Program-made: the position numbers and the translations under genes
Notes under the pieces: model-generated
The model's database searches: none
What the model saw: the letters and a program-made list of their open reading frames with translations, nothing else
Told to the model about the DNA's origin: nothing
DNA from: an uncultured Caryophanales bacterium
Lineage (GTDB): Bacteria > Bacillota_I > Bacilli_A > RFN20 > CAG-826
Length of the DNA: 64,000 nucleotides
Direction of reading: 5' to 3'
NCBI GenBank assembly: GCA_905197045.1
Contig: CAJJXG010000004.1
Span: forward strand, 1-64,000
Shown here: positions 14,779 to 23,711 of the stretch, in pieces
How the letters are laid out: each line of letters begins with the position of its first letter
Position numbering within the stretch: position 1 is the first letter of the stretch

Positions 14779-17395
14779 AGTTTTAAATCCTGAAGCAGTC
14801 AAAGAAGTTGATGGCTTAGTTAAAAAAGGTCTTCAAGCCTTAGACGAATTTGAAAAGCTTAATCAAGAGCAAGTCGATTATATTGTTGCTAAAGTTTCAA
14901 CAAAAGTTCTTGATCATCACGAATATCTTGCTCGTCTTGCAATTGAAGAAACCAAAAGAGGTGTTTTTGAAGACAAATGTACTAAAAACTTATTTGCATG
15001 CGAATATATTACCAATGCAATGAGACATTTAAAAACTGTTGGTATTATCAGCGATGATCCAGTCACTGGAATTACTGAAGTTGCTGATCCACTTGGTGTT
15101 ATTGCTGGTGTTACTCCAGTTACCAATCCAACAAGTACAGTTATCTTCAAATCTTTAATTTCTCTTAAAACAAGAAACCCAATTATCTTCGGTTTCCATC
15201 CAAATGCACAAAACTGCTGTGTTGAAACTGCAAAAATTATTGAAAAAGCTGCTGTTGAAGCAGGCGCTCCAAAAAATTGTATTCAATGGATTGAACACCC
15301 ATCACTTGATGCTACAACCGCTTTAATGGAACATCCAGGCGTTGCATGTATCCTTGCTACCGGTGGTAACTCAATGGTTAAAGCTGCTTATAGCTGTGGA
15401 AAACCTGCATTAGGTGTTGGTGCTGGTAACGTTCCTGCATATGTTGAAAAAACATGTAATGTAGCTCAAGCTGCAAACGATATTTTAATGTCAAAAGCTT
15501 TTGACAATGGTATGGTTTGTGCTTCTGAACAAGCTGCTATTATTGATAAAGAAATTTATAACGAATTTGTTAAAGATATTAAAAAGTATGGCGCTTATCT
15601 TTGTAACAAAGAAGAAAAAGCAATGCTTGAAAAATTAATGTTCCAACCAAATAAAGATGGTGTTGTTACTGGTGTTTTCCCACAAATTGTTGGACATCCA
15701 GCTTGGGAAATCGCTGAAAGAGCTGGATTTAAGGTTCCTAAAGAAACTCCAATCTTAATGGTTGAATGTTCAAAAGTTGGACCAGAAGAACCAATGTCTA
15801 GAGAAAAACTTTCACCAGTTTTAGCTTTAATTAAATCAAATTCAACAGAAGATGGATTTAACAAAGCAGAAGCTATGGTCGAATTTAATGGTCTTGGCCA
15901 CTCAGCTTGTATTCATACATCTGATAAAAAATTAGTTGATGCTTTCGGCATTAGAATGAAAGCTTGCAGAATCATCTGGAATCAACCAACCTCTTTCGGT
16001 GGAATTGGTAACATTTATAACTCCTATTTGCCATCTATGACACTTGGCTGTGGTTCTTATGGACATAACAGTGTTAGTGGTAACGTTAGTGCTATTAACT
16101 TAATTAACATTAAGAGAATTGGAAAGAGGAGAAATAATATGCAATGGTTCAAAGTTCCTAGCAAGATTTACATTGAAAGAAACAGCATCCAATATCTTAA
16201 AGATGCTAAGAACGTTAATAAAGTATTCATCGTTACTGATAAATCAATGGTTCAACTTGGCTTCTTACAAAAAGTTATTGATCAACTTAAATTAAGAAGA
16301 AACGAAGTAACAATTCAACTCTTTACAGATGTTGAACCAGATCCAGATATTACAACAGTTAAAAAAGGTTGCGAACTTATGAGTTCATTTGAACCAGATA
16401 CAATCATTGCTTTAGGTGGTGGTTCAGCAATGGATGCTGCTAAAGGTATGTGGTTATTCTATGAACACCCAGAAGTTAACTTCGATGATTTAAAACAAAA
16501 ATTCATGGATATCAGAAAGAGAGCTTTCAAATATCCTGAACTTGGAAAGAAGAGCAAACTTATTTGTATTCCAACAACTTCCGGTACTGGTAGTGAAGTT
16601 ACTCCATTTGCTGTTATCTCCGATAAAGCTAATGGTAAAAAGTATCCTTTAACCGATTATTCATTAACTCCTACAATTGCTATTGTTGATGCTGAATTTA
16701 CAACAAATCTTCCAGCTTCAGTCACAGCTGATACTGGTATGGACGTTTTAACTCACGCTCTTGAAGCATATGTCAGTATGCTTGCTACAGACTATACAGA
16801 TGCTCTTGCAATTCAAGCAGCTCAAATGGTCTTTAAATACTTACCAAGATGTGTTAAGAACGGTAAAAACGATCTTGAAGCCCGTGAAAAAATGCACAAT
16901 GCTTCCACAATGGCTGGTATGGCATTCGCAAACGCATTCTTAGGTATGAACCACTCAATGGCTCACAAGATTGGTGGCTTATTCCATGTTCCACACGGAA
17001 GAACTAACGCAGTCTTATTACCATTTGTAGTCATGTATAATGGTCAAATTCCACAAAAACTCGGTACATGGCCAAAATACAATGTTTATGATGCTAATGA
17101 AAGATATGCAAATATCGCTAGATTGTTAGGACTCAAATTCAATACAACTGAAGAAGGAGTCAGAGCTCTTGCTGATGCTATTTATGACTTAGGTGTTGAA
17201 TGTGGCGAAAAGATGAACTTCAAAGCAGAAGGCATTGACGAAAAAGAATGGATGGATAGCTTAGAAGAATTATCTTACAGAGCCTTTGAAGATCAATGTA
17301 CACCATGTAACCCAAGAATTCCTCTAGTAAAAGATATGCAAGAAATTATGAAACAAGCATATACTGGTTACGTTAAAGGAAAATCAAAGATTTAA
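14771..17395 (+). CDS. adhE: bifunctional acetaldehyde-CoA/alcohol dehydrogenase AdhE
   Basis: An 874-residue fusion. The aldehyde dehydrogenase half (about 1-440) carries the catalytic Cys250 in GMVCASEQ. The iron-dependent alcohol dehydrogenase half (about 457-874) has GGGSAMDAAK, TTSGTGSEVTP and the metal-binding NHSMAHKIGG...HVPHGR motifs. It reduces acetyl-CoA to ethanol via acetaldehyde and regenerates NAD+, forming cytosolic spirosomes. The start at 14771 is chosen over upstream ATGs because of the AAGGAGAGG SD. An AGAGGAG 7 nt before the in-frame Met457 codon could allow separate translation of the alcohol dehydrogenase half. Confidence 0.97.
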   Translation: MDKVLNPEAVKEVDGLVKKGLQALDEFEKLNQEQVDYIVAKVSTKVLDHHEYLARLAIEETKRGVFEDKCTKNLFACEYITNAMRHLKTVGIISDDPVTGITEVADPLGVIAGVTPVTNPTSTVIFKSLISLKTRNPIIFGFHPNAQNCCVETAKIIEKAAVEAGAPKNCIQWIEHPSLDATTALMEHPGVACILATGGNSMVKAAYSCGKPALGVGAGNVPAYVEKTCNVAQAANDILMSKAFDNGMVCASEQAAIIDKEIYNEFVKDIKKYGAYLCNKEEKAMLEKLMFQPNKDGVVTGVFPQIVGHPAWEIAERAGFKVPKETPILMVECSKVGPEEPMSREKLSPVLALIKSNSTEDGFNKAEAMVEFNGLGHSACIHTSDKKLVDAFGIRMKACRIIWNQPTSFGGIGNIYNSYLPSMTLGCGSYGHNSVSGNVSAINLINIKRIGKRRNNMQWFKVPSKIYIERNSIQYLKDAKNVNKVFIVTDKSMVQLGFLQKVIDQLKLRRNEVTIQLFTDVEPDPDITTVKKGCELMSSFEPDTIIALGGGSAMDAAKGMWLFYEHPEVNFDDLKQKFMDIRKRAFKYPELGKKSKLICIPTTSGTGSEVTPFAVISDKANGKKYPLTDYSLTPTIAIVDAEFTTNLPASVTADTGMDVLTHALEAYVSMLATDYTDALAIQAAQMVFKYLPRCVKNGKNDLEAREKMHNASTMAGMAFANAFLGMNHSMAHKIGGLFHVPHGRTNAVLLPFVVMYNGQIPQKLGTWPKYNVYDANERYANIARLLGLKFNTTEEGVRALADAIYDLGVECGEKMNFKAEGIDEKEWMDSLEELSYRAFEDQCTPCNPRIPLVKDMQEIMKQAYTGYVKGKSKI

Positions 17396-17419
17396 GGATT
17401 AGAAAAGGTTATATATAAT

Positions 17420-17457
17420 AAAAGGCGCTTAATAGAAATAATCTTTAAGCGCCTTTT
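17420..17457 (+). terminator. 13-bp hairpin between adhE and the hydrogenase gene
   Basis: AAAAGGCGCTTAA (17420-17432) is perfectly complementary to TTAAGCGCCTTTT (17445-17457), with a 12-nt loop. It reads as a terminator for adhE. A TATAAT at 17414-17419 directly before it means it could instead be the 5' hairpin of a new hydrogenase transcript. Confidence 0.75.
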
Positions 17458-17484
17458 AAGACAAATTAAGGAGAATTAGAAAAT

Positions 17485-18915
17485 ATGCCAAAGTTTGATA
17501 CGCGAGTTCAAGAATTAAGATACAACGTTTTAAGAAAAATTATTGCGCATCTTGACAAGGGGGATTTGAAAGAATCTTTCTATGACATACCAAAAGAAGT
17601 AATTCCAGGACCTAAACCATCAATGCGTTGTTGCATTTATAAAGAAAGAGCAATTATCCAAGAAAGAATTAAGATTGCAACTTTTCATAATTCAAAGATG
17701 GGTGAAAATGTAATTAAAGTTATTCCAATTGCTTGTGACGAATGTCCTCTTGGTGGCTTTACAGTAAGTGATGCTTGTAGAGGATGTATTGCTCATAGAT
17801 GTTCAGAGGCTTGTCCAAAAAAATGTATTTCTTTTGATGAGAACTTAAGAGCTCATATTGATAAGAGCCAATGTGTAAACTGTGGCATGTGTGCTAAGGC
17901 TTGTCCTTATAGTGCTATTGAAAATAGAACTAGACCTTGTGAAAGAGCTTGTAAACAAAAAGCTATCTCACCAAATCCTGAAACAAACGCAGCTCAAATT
18001 AATGATGCTAAATGTATTCACTGTGGAGCTTGTGTTTACACTTGCCCATTTGGTGCAATAGTTGATGTTAGTTATATTAGCGAAATTATTGAAATATTGA
18101 AAAATAGCGAAAATAACACAAAATATAAAGTTTTTGCAGTAGTTGCACCTTCAATTGGTGGTAATTTCATCGAATACAAAAACGGTCAAATCATTGCTGC
18201 TCTTAAAAAATTAGGCTTCTATGATGTTGCTGAGGCTGCTCTTGGAGCTGATATGGTTGCTTTAAGTGAAAGTGAAGAACTTATTGAAAGAGGAAAATTG
18301 ACCTCATCATGTTGCCCAGCTTTTGCTTTATATATTAGAAAATTCTATCCTGAACTTGCTCAATATATTTCAACTTCACCATCTCCAATGCATGCAGTTT
18401 CTAAATATATTAAGAGCAAAAACCCAGGTGCAAAAGTTATCTTTATTGGGCCATGCACTGCAAAGAAGAGTGAAATTAAACATGAATCTGTAAGACCATA
18501 TGTCGACTCATGTTTAACTTTTGAAGAATTACAAGCTTTCTTTGATGCTAGAGAAATAAATATTGCTGAGCTCCCAGAAGATACTTACGGAAACTATGGC
18601 GGATCCTTCTTTGGAAGAGGTTTTGCTAAATGTGGTGGTTTATCAAGTGCAGTAAATGAAGCAATTGCTGAACAAGGTGTTGAATTTACTGTTAAAGGTC
18701 AAGCAGTTGATGGAATGGAAAATGTTAAAAAAGCTTTAATTGCTTTCAAAAATCCTAAAAATGACATCAATTTCCTTGAAGGTATGGCTTGCGAAGGCGG
18801 CTGTATTGGCGGACCATGTAACCTACAACACCAAATTAGAAATAAAATGACACTTGATAAATATTCAGCTGGAGCAAATAAAAATATTAAAGAAAATATT
18901 AAGAAGGCTAATTAA
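17485..18915 (+). CDS. monomeric [FeFe] hydrogenase with 4Fe-4S ferredoxin domains
   Basis: A 476-residue protein. The N-terminal third is Cys-rich, with ferredoxin-type 4Fe-4S motifs (CVNCGMCAKACP, CIHCGACVYTCP) and further cysteine clusters. The C-terminal catalytic domain has the three H-cluster loops in variant form: TSCCPAF, GPCTAKKSE and EGMACEGGCIGGP. It should evolve H2 from reduced ferredoxin. The loop wording (CCPAF, GGCIGGP) differs from the best studied clostridial type and suggests one of the shorter, less characterised groups. Maturases are not in this window. SD AAGGAG at 17469. It lies 2 nt from the ureohydrolase gene. Confidence 0.9.
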   Translation: MPKFDTRVQELRYNVLRKIIAHLDKGDLKESFYDIPKEVIPGPKPSMRCCIYKERAIIQERIKIATFHNSKMGENVIKVIPIACDECPLGGFTVSDACRGCIAHRCSEACPKKCISFDENLRAHIDKSQCVNCGMCAKACPYSAIENRTRPCERACKQKAISPNPETNAAQINDAKCIHCGACVYTCPFGAIVDVSYISEIIEILKNSENNTKYKVFAVVAPSIGGNFIEYKNGQIIAALKKLGFYDVAEAALGADMVALSESEELIERGKLTSSCCPAFALYIRKFYPELAQYISTSPSPMHAVSKYIKSKNPGAKVIFIGPCTAKKSEIKHESVRPYVDSCLTFEELQAFFDAREINIAELPEDTYGNYGGSFFGRGFAKCGGLSSAVNEAIAEQGVEFTVKGQAVDGMENVKKALIAFKNPKNDINFLEGMACEGGCIGGPCNLQHQIRNKMTLDKYSAGANKNIKENIKKAN

Positions 18916-18917
18916 CA

Positions 18918-19808
18918 ATGAATGAATTCAGAGATTTAATGGCAAAAAGCGAAGAAGAAGCCAATGTTTTTCTTTGCGGTGTACCTTACGATAAAAATGC
19001 AAGTGTAGGTAAAGGCGCAAGTCTTGCTCCTAAAGTCATGCGTGAATTAAGCTATGATTTACCAGCACTCGATATGCTTGGTAATAACTTAACAAAAGTT
19101 AAAATAGCTGATTTAGGGGATTTTGACGGCGATAATTTTGAAAATCTTAAGAAAAATATAGAGGAAAAACTTTTGTCAAAGGATGGATTCCATGTTATTT
19201 TAGGCGGAGACCATTCTATAGCTATTGCTAGCGAGAGAGCCTTTTTTGATGATTGCGTTAGAAGAGGAAAGACTCCTGTAATCATTCATATGGACGCACA
19301 TCCAGATATATGTGATGTTTATGATGGTAGCAAATACTCTCATGCTTGCCCAATATTTAGAGCATTAGAATATGGTTATAAAGATGAAAACATCACAATG
19401 GTAGGCATTAGAGGATTTGAAGCTCAAGAGATAGAGACATTTAAGAAACATCCAAAATTAGATGTTTTTAAAAGTTTTGATATTAAAAAACTTGGTGTTG
19501 AAGCTCTTTTAACATTATTAGTTTCTAAATATCGCGATAGCAAATACGAGGTTTATTTTAGCTATGATATTGATGCAAATGATCCTGCATATGCTCCAGG
19601 AACAGGCACCCCAGAAGCATTTGGCTTAACGAATTTTGAAACTGTAGCTATTTTAACTGGCTTAATTGCCAATTTGAATGTTACTTGTTTAGATATAGTC
19701 GAAGTAGCTCCACCTTTAGATGTAAACAATATTACTTCTTGGCTAGCACTTAAATCACTATATGAAGTCTTTCATACTTTAATTGAATCTAATAAATTAA
19801 AAAGATAA
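18918..19808 (+). CDS. arginase/agmatinase-family ureohydrolase
   Basis: A 296-residue protein with the binuclear Mn ligands of the ureohydrolase fold: GGDHS (about 96), DAHPDICD (about 125) and SYDIDANDPAYAPGTG (about 217). These enzymes hydrolyse arginine, agmatine or related guanidino compounds to release urea. The motif set does not separate arginase from agmatinase. It lies 2 nt after the hydrogenase and is probably co-transcribed. Confidence 0.85.
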   Translation: MNEFRDLMAKSEEEANVFLCGVPYDKNASVGKGASLAPKVMRELSYDLPALDMLGNNLTKVKIADLGDFDGDNFENLKKNIEEKLLSKDGFHVILGGDHSIAIASERAFFDDCVRRGKTPVIIHMDAHPDICDVYDGSKYSHACPIFRALEYGYKDENITMVGIRGFEAQEIETFKKHPKLDVFKSFDIKKLGVEALLTLLVSKYRDSKYEVYFSYDIDANDPAYAPGTGTPEAFGLTNFETVAILTGLIANLNVTCLDIVEVAPPLDVNNITSWLALKSLYEVFHTLIESNKLKR

Positions 19809-19824
19809 AAAGTGGGGATTTGCA

Positions 19825-20502
19825 ATGTTTTTTGCTGAAAATAATGGTTGGAATGATGTGTTTTCGAAAATCGAAAAGAAAGATTATTTCAATCGATTAA
19901 TAGAATTTTTAAGCGAAGAATATAAAAGCAAAACAATTTATCCTCCAAAGGAGTTATTATTCAATGCTTTTAAGTTAACTCCTTTAAATAGCGTTAAAGT
20001 TGTTATTTTAGGGCAAGATCCATACCCTAATCCTGGGCAGGCTATGGGTCTTGCTTTTTCCGTTAAAGAAGGCATTGCTTTACCGCCTAGTTTAAAAAAT
20101 ATATTCAAAGAAATTATGAATGAATTTAATATTAGTGGGGAATTGCCAAAAAGTGGCGACCTTACTTATCTTGCAAAACAAGGTGTGCTTTTATTAAACC
20201 CTTATTTAACGGTTGTTGCTCATAAACCATTAAGTCACAAAATTAAAGAATATGACTTATTTTTTAATGACATTATGAATGAGCTCAATAATACTAATAG
20301 ACCTATAGTTTTTTTGTTGTGGGGTAATAACGCCAAAAAGTATCATAAACTTTTAAATAATTCTTTGCATTTAGTTATCGAAACAGCTCATCCTTCGCCT
20401 TTAAGTGCTAATCAGGGCGGTTGGTTTAACTCTGGTTGTTTTTTAAAGACAAATGAATTTTTAAAGGCAAATAACGAAAAAGAAATAATATGGATGAAAT
20501 AA
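19825..20502 (+). CDS. ung: uracil-DNA glycosylase
   Basis: A 225-residue family-1 UDG of typical length. The catalytic water-activating motif GQDPYP is at about residues 70-75, followed by GQAMGLAFSV. The C-terminal minor-groove loop is HPSPLSANQGGW. It removes uracil from DNA to start base excision repair. It lies 16 nt after the ureohydrolase and overlaps the metallo-hydrolase gene by 13 nt. Confidence 0.96.
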   Translation: MFFAENNGWNDVFSKIEKKDYFNRLIEFLSEEYKSKTIYPPKELLFNAFKLTPLNSVKVVILGQDPYPNPGQAMGLAFSVKEGIALPPSLKNIFKEIMNEFNISGELPKSGDLTYLAKQGVLLLNPYLTVVAHKPLSHKIKEYDLFFNDIMNELNNTNRPIVFLLWGNNAKKYHKLLNNSLHLVIETAHPSPLSANQGGWFNSGCFLKTNEFLKANNEKEIIWMK

Positions 20503-21290
20503 AAGATAGGTTTAATAACTTTTTTAAAGTAATTAAAGTTGATGACAATACTTACGCTATTAAGGAATCTAAAATAAGTTATGATGCAAATTGTTTTCTT
20601 ATAGTCGAAAAAGGAGAAGCAATTTTAATTGATTCTTTATCAGGCATTTACCCTAATTTTATTTTGGATTTAGAAAAACTTTTTAATGTAACAATTAATA
20701 AATTATATTTAACACATGCTCATTATGATCATTTTGGTGGTTATGATGAAAAAATAATTCATGAAGTGTATCTATCAGATGCTTGCTCAGATAGACTGAA
20801 AAATTACTATTTAAAAGACGAAGATGTTCGAAAAGAGATAGATGATGGTGGTAATTCAAATTATCCTCCAAATTTTGATATAAATACTTACAAAGTGAAA
20901 AAGATAAACAATTTTAAATTTTTTGAAAGCGATAATTTTGTTTTTGGGAATAGATGTTTTGAAATAATTAAAACTCCAGGTCACTCTAAAGACTCTGTAT
21001 GCTTTTACGAGAAAGATAAAGGATACCTTTATACTGGCGACACCGTTTATTTAGGTGTTGTTGATATTTTTGAAGATCCTTCACGTAATTTTAATGACTA
21101 TATTAATAGTATAAAAAAGTTAAAAGATAAAAAAGTTAGTAAATATCTTTGCGGACATGGGCTAGCAGTGGTCTTAGATAATGAGTTAGATTTAAAGATG
21201 ATTTATCAAAAAATAAGAAACTTAAAACCAGAAAAAAATCAAACTTTGTTTAAAGCAACGGAAAAAATATCTTTTTGTATAAAGGAGTAA
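20490..21290 (+). CDS. metallo-beta-lactamase fold hydrolase
   Basis: A 266-residue protein with the MBL zinc motifs THAHYDHFGG (about 76-85), TPGHSKDS (about 164), YTGDTVYLG and a terminal CGHG. The substrate is not predictable; glyoxalase II-like thioester hydrolases and lactonases share this layout. It overlaps ung by 13 nt. It is the last gene before the thiamine riboswitch unit. Confidence 0.8.
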   Translation: MDEIKDRFNNFFKVIKVDDNTYAIKESKISYDANCFLIVEKGEAILIDSLSGIYPNFILDLEKLFNVTINKLYLTHAHYDHFGGYDEKIIHEVYLSDACSDRLKNYYLKDEDVRKEIDDGGNSNYPPNFDINTYKVKKINNFKFFESDNFVFGNRCFEIIKTPGHSKDSVCFYEKDKGYLYTGDTVYLGVVDIFEDPSRNFNDYINSIKKLKDKKVSKYLCGHGLAVVLDNELDLKMIYQKIRNLKPEKNQTLFKATEKISFCIKE

Positions 21291-21382
21291 ATTAATCTTT
21301 ACCTGTGAATTTTGATAAAAACTTTGCAAATCTAGCCTTTTTAATTTAAATTATTTTTTCTTTTACTTCTAGAAAAATTGTT

Positions 21383-21388
21383 TATAAT
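21383..21388 (+). promoter_or_regulatory. -10 box of the thiT riboswitch transcript
   Basis: TATAAT about 5-8 nt before the first pairing element of the TPP aptamer, so the transcript starts at or just before the riboswitch. Confidence 0.65.
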
Positions 21389-21392
21389 GTTT

Positions 21393-21473
21393 GTGGGTGC
21401 TCAAGAATGGGCTGAGATAAGCATGATACTTGCTTGACCGTTAACCTGATCTAGGTAATGCTAGCGTAGGAAT
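21393..21473 (+). promoter_or_regulatory. TPP riboswitch (thi box)
   Basis: All conserved blocks are present in order: GGGTGCT, GGCTGAGAT, TTGACCG, TTAACCTGATCTAGGTAATG and CTAGCGTAGGAA. This is a canonical class of thiamine-pyrophosphate aptamer. It controls the thiT gene immediately downstream. Confidence 0.97.
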
Positions 21474-21490
21474 TTTTTTCTTTTAAAGAT

Positions 21491-21514
21491 ACTCTACGCT
21501 TGCGTAGAGTTTTT
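21491..21514 (+). terminator. riboswitch-controlled terminator
   Basis: ACTCTACGC, loop TT, GCGTAGAGT, then TTTT. Its 5' arm (CTACGCT) is also complementary to AGCGTAG at the 3' edge of the TPP aptamer. Aptamer folding should free the terminator and switch thiT off when TPP is high. Confidence 0.9.
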
Positions 21515-21532
21515 AATTTGAAGGGAGAAAGT

Positions 21533-22639
21533 ATGAATAAATTAGTGAACTTTCTAAAAACTTATTTAAATGAAATAGTTTTTTCACTTAGTTTCATTGC
21601 TGTTTTATGCGCTATGGCTTGCCCATTCGCGGATATTACTTTAAGCGATGGATCGGCATTATCTATTTCATTTGTTGAAGCTTTGGCTGGAGGAAGCTTG
21701 ACTATTGGTGGACAAGTTTACACTCTAACCGGGACATCGTTTTTATTAATTTTTGGTTTAGTTTTTCTTATCTTAAGCGAATTACTTGTTATTGTCGGTG
21801 TTTTTATTAAAGATAAAAAAATTAAGCTTATTCTTCGTTCTGTTTCTCTTACTTTTATAATCGCTAACATTTTTATTTATATGCTTGGTGGTTATTTAGT
21901 TGGAGTAATCGACTTAGCAAATGCTGGTGTGAGCGCAGTTATTTCACCTACATTTGGTATTATTGTTACTTTATTTGATCTTATTATGGCTTTAGTGGTA
22001 TTTTCACTTATTTTTGGCGCCAAGAAATATACAATCCAAGAAATTTGTGAAACAGCGATTTTAGTTGCTTTAGCCGTTGTCTTAGATCAATTTTTAAAAA
22101 TCCAAATTCAAGCAAATGGTGGATCAATAAGTTTTAGTGCATTACCTCTTTTTATAATCGCTATTAGATATGGCGCGTTTAAAGGATTCATTGCTAGTGG
22201 TTTTATTTTTGGATTTTTGACTTGCTTACTTGATGGATATGGTTTCCAAACATTCCCATTTGATTATCTTGTTGCCTTAAGTGGATATGGTTTGGTAGGA
22301 ACTTTCTTTAACTTTGCAATAAGATTTTACAAAGATATAGAAGATCCTCAAAAATATAAGAAAATGCAATTTATTTACAGCGCAATATTTGTTTTATTAG
22401 CAGCTATCCCAGTAATGGTTATCCGTTATGCAGGTCATATGATTTCTGCAACAATCCTCTATGGTTATGACCCAATTAATGATTTTTTAGCTAACTTTAT
22501 CTATCAATCTACTTATGTTCCAGGCGCTGTCGGTTGTTCTATCGCAGGAATGCTTCTTTTGTTAGAACCTGTTATTATGATTAATAAGTTATTTCCTGTT
22601 AAGACAGTTGGAACGATTGGAGAAGATAATAAAAATTAA
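21533..22639 (+). CDS. thiT: ThiT thiamine ECF transporter S component with extra N-terminal membrane domain
   Basis: A 368-residue protein. The start is the ATG at 21533 behind AAGGGAG, after the riboswitch terminator. The C-terminal half (about 180-368) is the ThiT fold, with the typical GGSISFSALPLFIIAIRYG segment and DGYGFQTFPFDYLVALSGYG. It binds thiamine for import by the shared ECF energizing module, which is not encoded here. ThiT proteins are usually near 190 residues. The first 170 residues form an additional four-helix membrane region that I do not recognise. Confidence 0.9.
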   Translation: MNKLVNFLKTYLNEIVFSLSFIAVLCAMACPFADITLSDGSALSISFVEALAGGSLTIGGQVYTLTGTSFLLIFGLVFLILSELLVIVGVFIKDKKIKLILRSVSLTFIIANIFIYMLGGYLVGVIDLANAGVSAVISPTFGIIVTLFDLIMALVVFSLIFGAKKYTIQEICETAILVALAVVLDQFLKIQIQANGGSISFSALPLFIIAIRYGAFKGFIASGFIFGFLTCLLDGYGFQTFPFDYLVALSGYGLVGTFFNFAIRFYKDIEDPQKYKKMQFIYSAIFVLLAAIPVMVIRYAGHMISATILYGYDPINDFLANFIYQSTYVPGAVGCSIAGMLLLLEPVIMINKLFPVKTVGTIGEDNKN

Positions 22640-22642
22640 TTT

Positions 22643-23248
22643 ATGAGTAGATGCGTAATTATATCAGGCGGCGAATTAAACAAAAATGATCTAAAGATTT
22701 TGGATGATGATTTTATAATTTGTGCTGATAGTGGTTACAAGCATGCAAAAAAATATAACATTAGAGTTAATCTTCTTATTGGCGATTTTGATTCTTTAAA
22801 TGATGTTCCAGATGATATTGAGAAAATAACTTTAAATCCCATAAAAGATGATACTGACACTCAGTCTGCATTAAAAGAAGGTATTAAAAGAGGCTTTAAA
22901 GAGTTCCTTTTTTTAGGAAGCTTAGGAAAAAGAATGGAGCATTCTTTTGCTAACATTTCATTATTAATTCAGGTAAAAAATTTAGGTTTTGCAGGGAAAT
23001 TAATTCATAAAGGTAAAACTTATGTTGTGCTAAGAGATGAAAAGATTACTTTAAAAAAGAAAAAGAAAGGGTATTTATCTCTCTTTGCGCTATCTGAAAA
23101 ATGCACTGGGGTAAGTGAAAAGAATCTAAAGTATGAGCTTGATAATTATACCTTAACTAATGATTACCCAATTGGAATAGACAATGAATATATAAATCTT
23201 TCTCCAACAATCGAGGTCAAACATGGTACAATCTTATTGATTTATTAA
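22643..23248 (+). CDS. thiN: thiamine pyrophosphokinase
   Basis: A 201-residue TPK. Characteristic elements are CADSGYKHA, LIGDFDSL, the ATP/Mg motif DDTDTQSAL and the GSLGKRMEHSFANI substrate loop. It converts imported thiamine plus ATP to TPP, the ligand of the upstream riboswitch. It begins 4 nt after thiT, completing a salvage-only thiamine operon. Confidence 0.93.
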   Translation: MSRCVIISGGELNKNDLKILDDDFIICADSGYKHAKKYNIRVNLLIGDFDSLNDVPDDIEKITLNPIKDDTDTQSALKEGIKRGFKEFLFLGSLGKRMEHSFANISLLIQVKNLGFAGKLIHKGKTYVVLRDEKITLKKKKKGYLSLFALSEKCTGVSEKNLKYELDNYTLTNDYPIGIDNEYINLSPTIEVKHGTILLIY

Positions 23249-23251
23249 ACT

Positions 23252-23557
23252 ATGAAAATTAAGAATATTTTATTAAGAGAACTTGAGAAGACCGAGAAAA
23301 ATATAGGGTTAATCAAAGATGAGATTGAGGAACTTCCAAAGGGAAGTCTTGTCAAAATCAAAGCCAAAGAAAATGTTTACGTTTACCTTAAATATCGTGA
23401 AAATAAGAATGTAAAAAGCATTTATATTGGGCGTGATAATGATATTGAGACTTTGAAAATGGATTCTGATATTAAAAAGCGCAAAAAACTCGAAAAAGCT
23501 CTTCTTGAATTAGAACAAGAGAAAGAACTGATGGTTAAAATGCTAAAAGTTAAATAA
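23252..23557 (+). CDS. small charged protein, unknown
   Basis: A 101-residue, Lys/Glu-rich protein with coiled-coil-like helices at both ends. A short beta-hairpin lies between them (LPKGSLVKIKAKENVYVYLKYRENKNVKS), reminiscent of DUF6788-like proteins. It begins 4 nt after thiN without a clear SD, so it is coupled to it. Function unknown. Its stop codon overlaps the terminator hairpin. Confidence 0.6.
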   Translation: MKIKNILLRELEKTEKNIGLIKDEIEELPKGSLVKIKAKENVYVYLKYRENKNVKSIYIGRDNDIETLKMDSDIKKRKKLEKALLELEQEKELMVKMLKVK

Positions 23558-23583
23558 TGGCTCCTTATCGAGTCATTTTTTAT
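23557..23583 (+). terminator. terminator of the thiT operon
   Basis: ATGGCTC, 6-nt loop, GAGTCAT with one mismatch, followed by T6. Confidence 0.75.
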
Positions 23584-23625
23584 TGTTTTTTAGAATTTAT
23601 AGTTTTTTAAAAGTTAATAACTTAA

Positions 23626-23659
23626 CGATTCATTAAAATAATAAATTATTTTAATATCG
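23626..23659 (+). promoter_or_regulatory. long AT-rich dyad at the -35 region of the 23712 gene
   Basis: ATTAAAATAAT, AA, ATTATTTTAAT is a perfect 11-bp inverted repeat, extended by CGAT/ATCG with a 2-nt offset. Candidate -10 boxes TATAGT (23673) and TAAAAT (23678) place the dyad over the -35. It is a good operator candidate for an unknown regulator. Confidence 0.5.
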
Positions 23660-23711
23660 TAAATTGGCTCTTTATAGTAAAATATGTGCAACTATGTAAA
23701 GGAGTTTATTT

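Noticed and set aside
14917..15150. Minus-strand frame inside adhE
   Set aside because: Shadow of a strongly conserved gene; its composition mirrors adhE codons.
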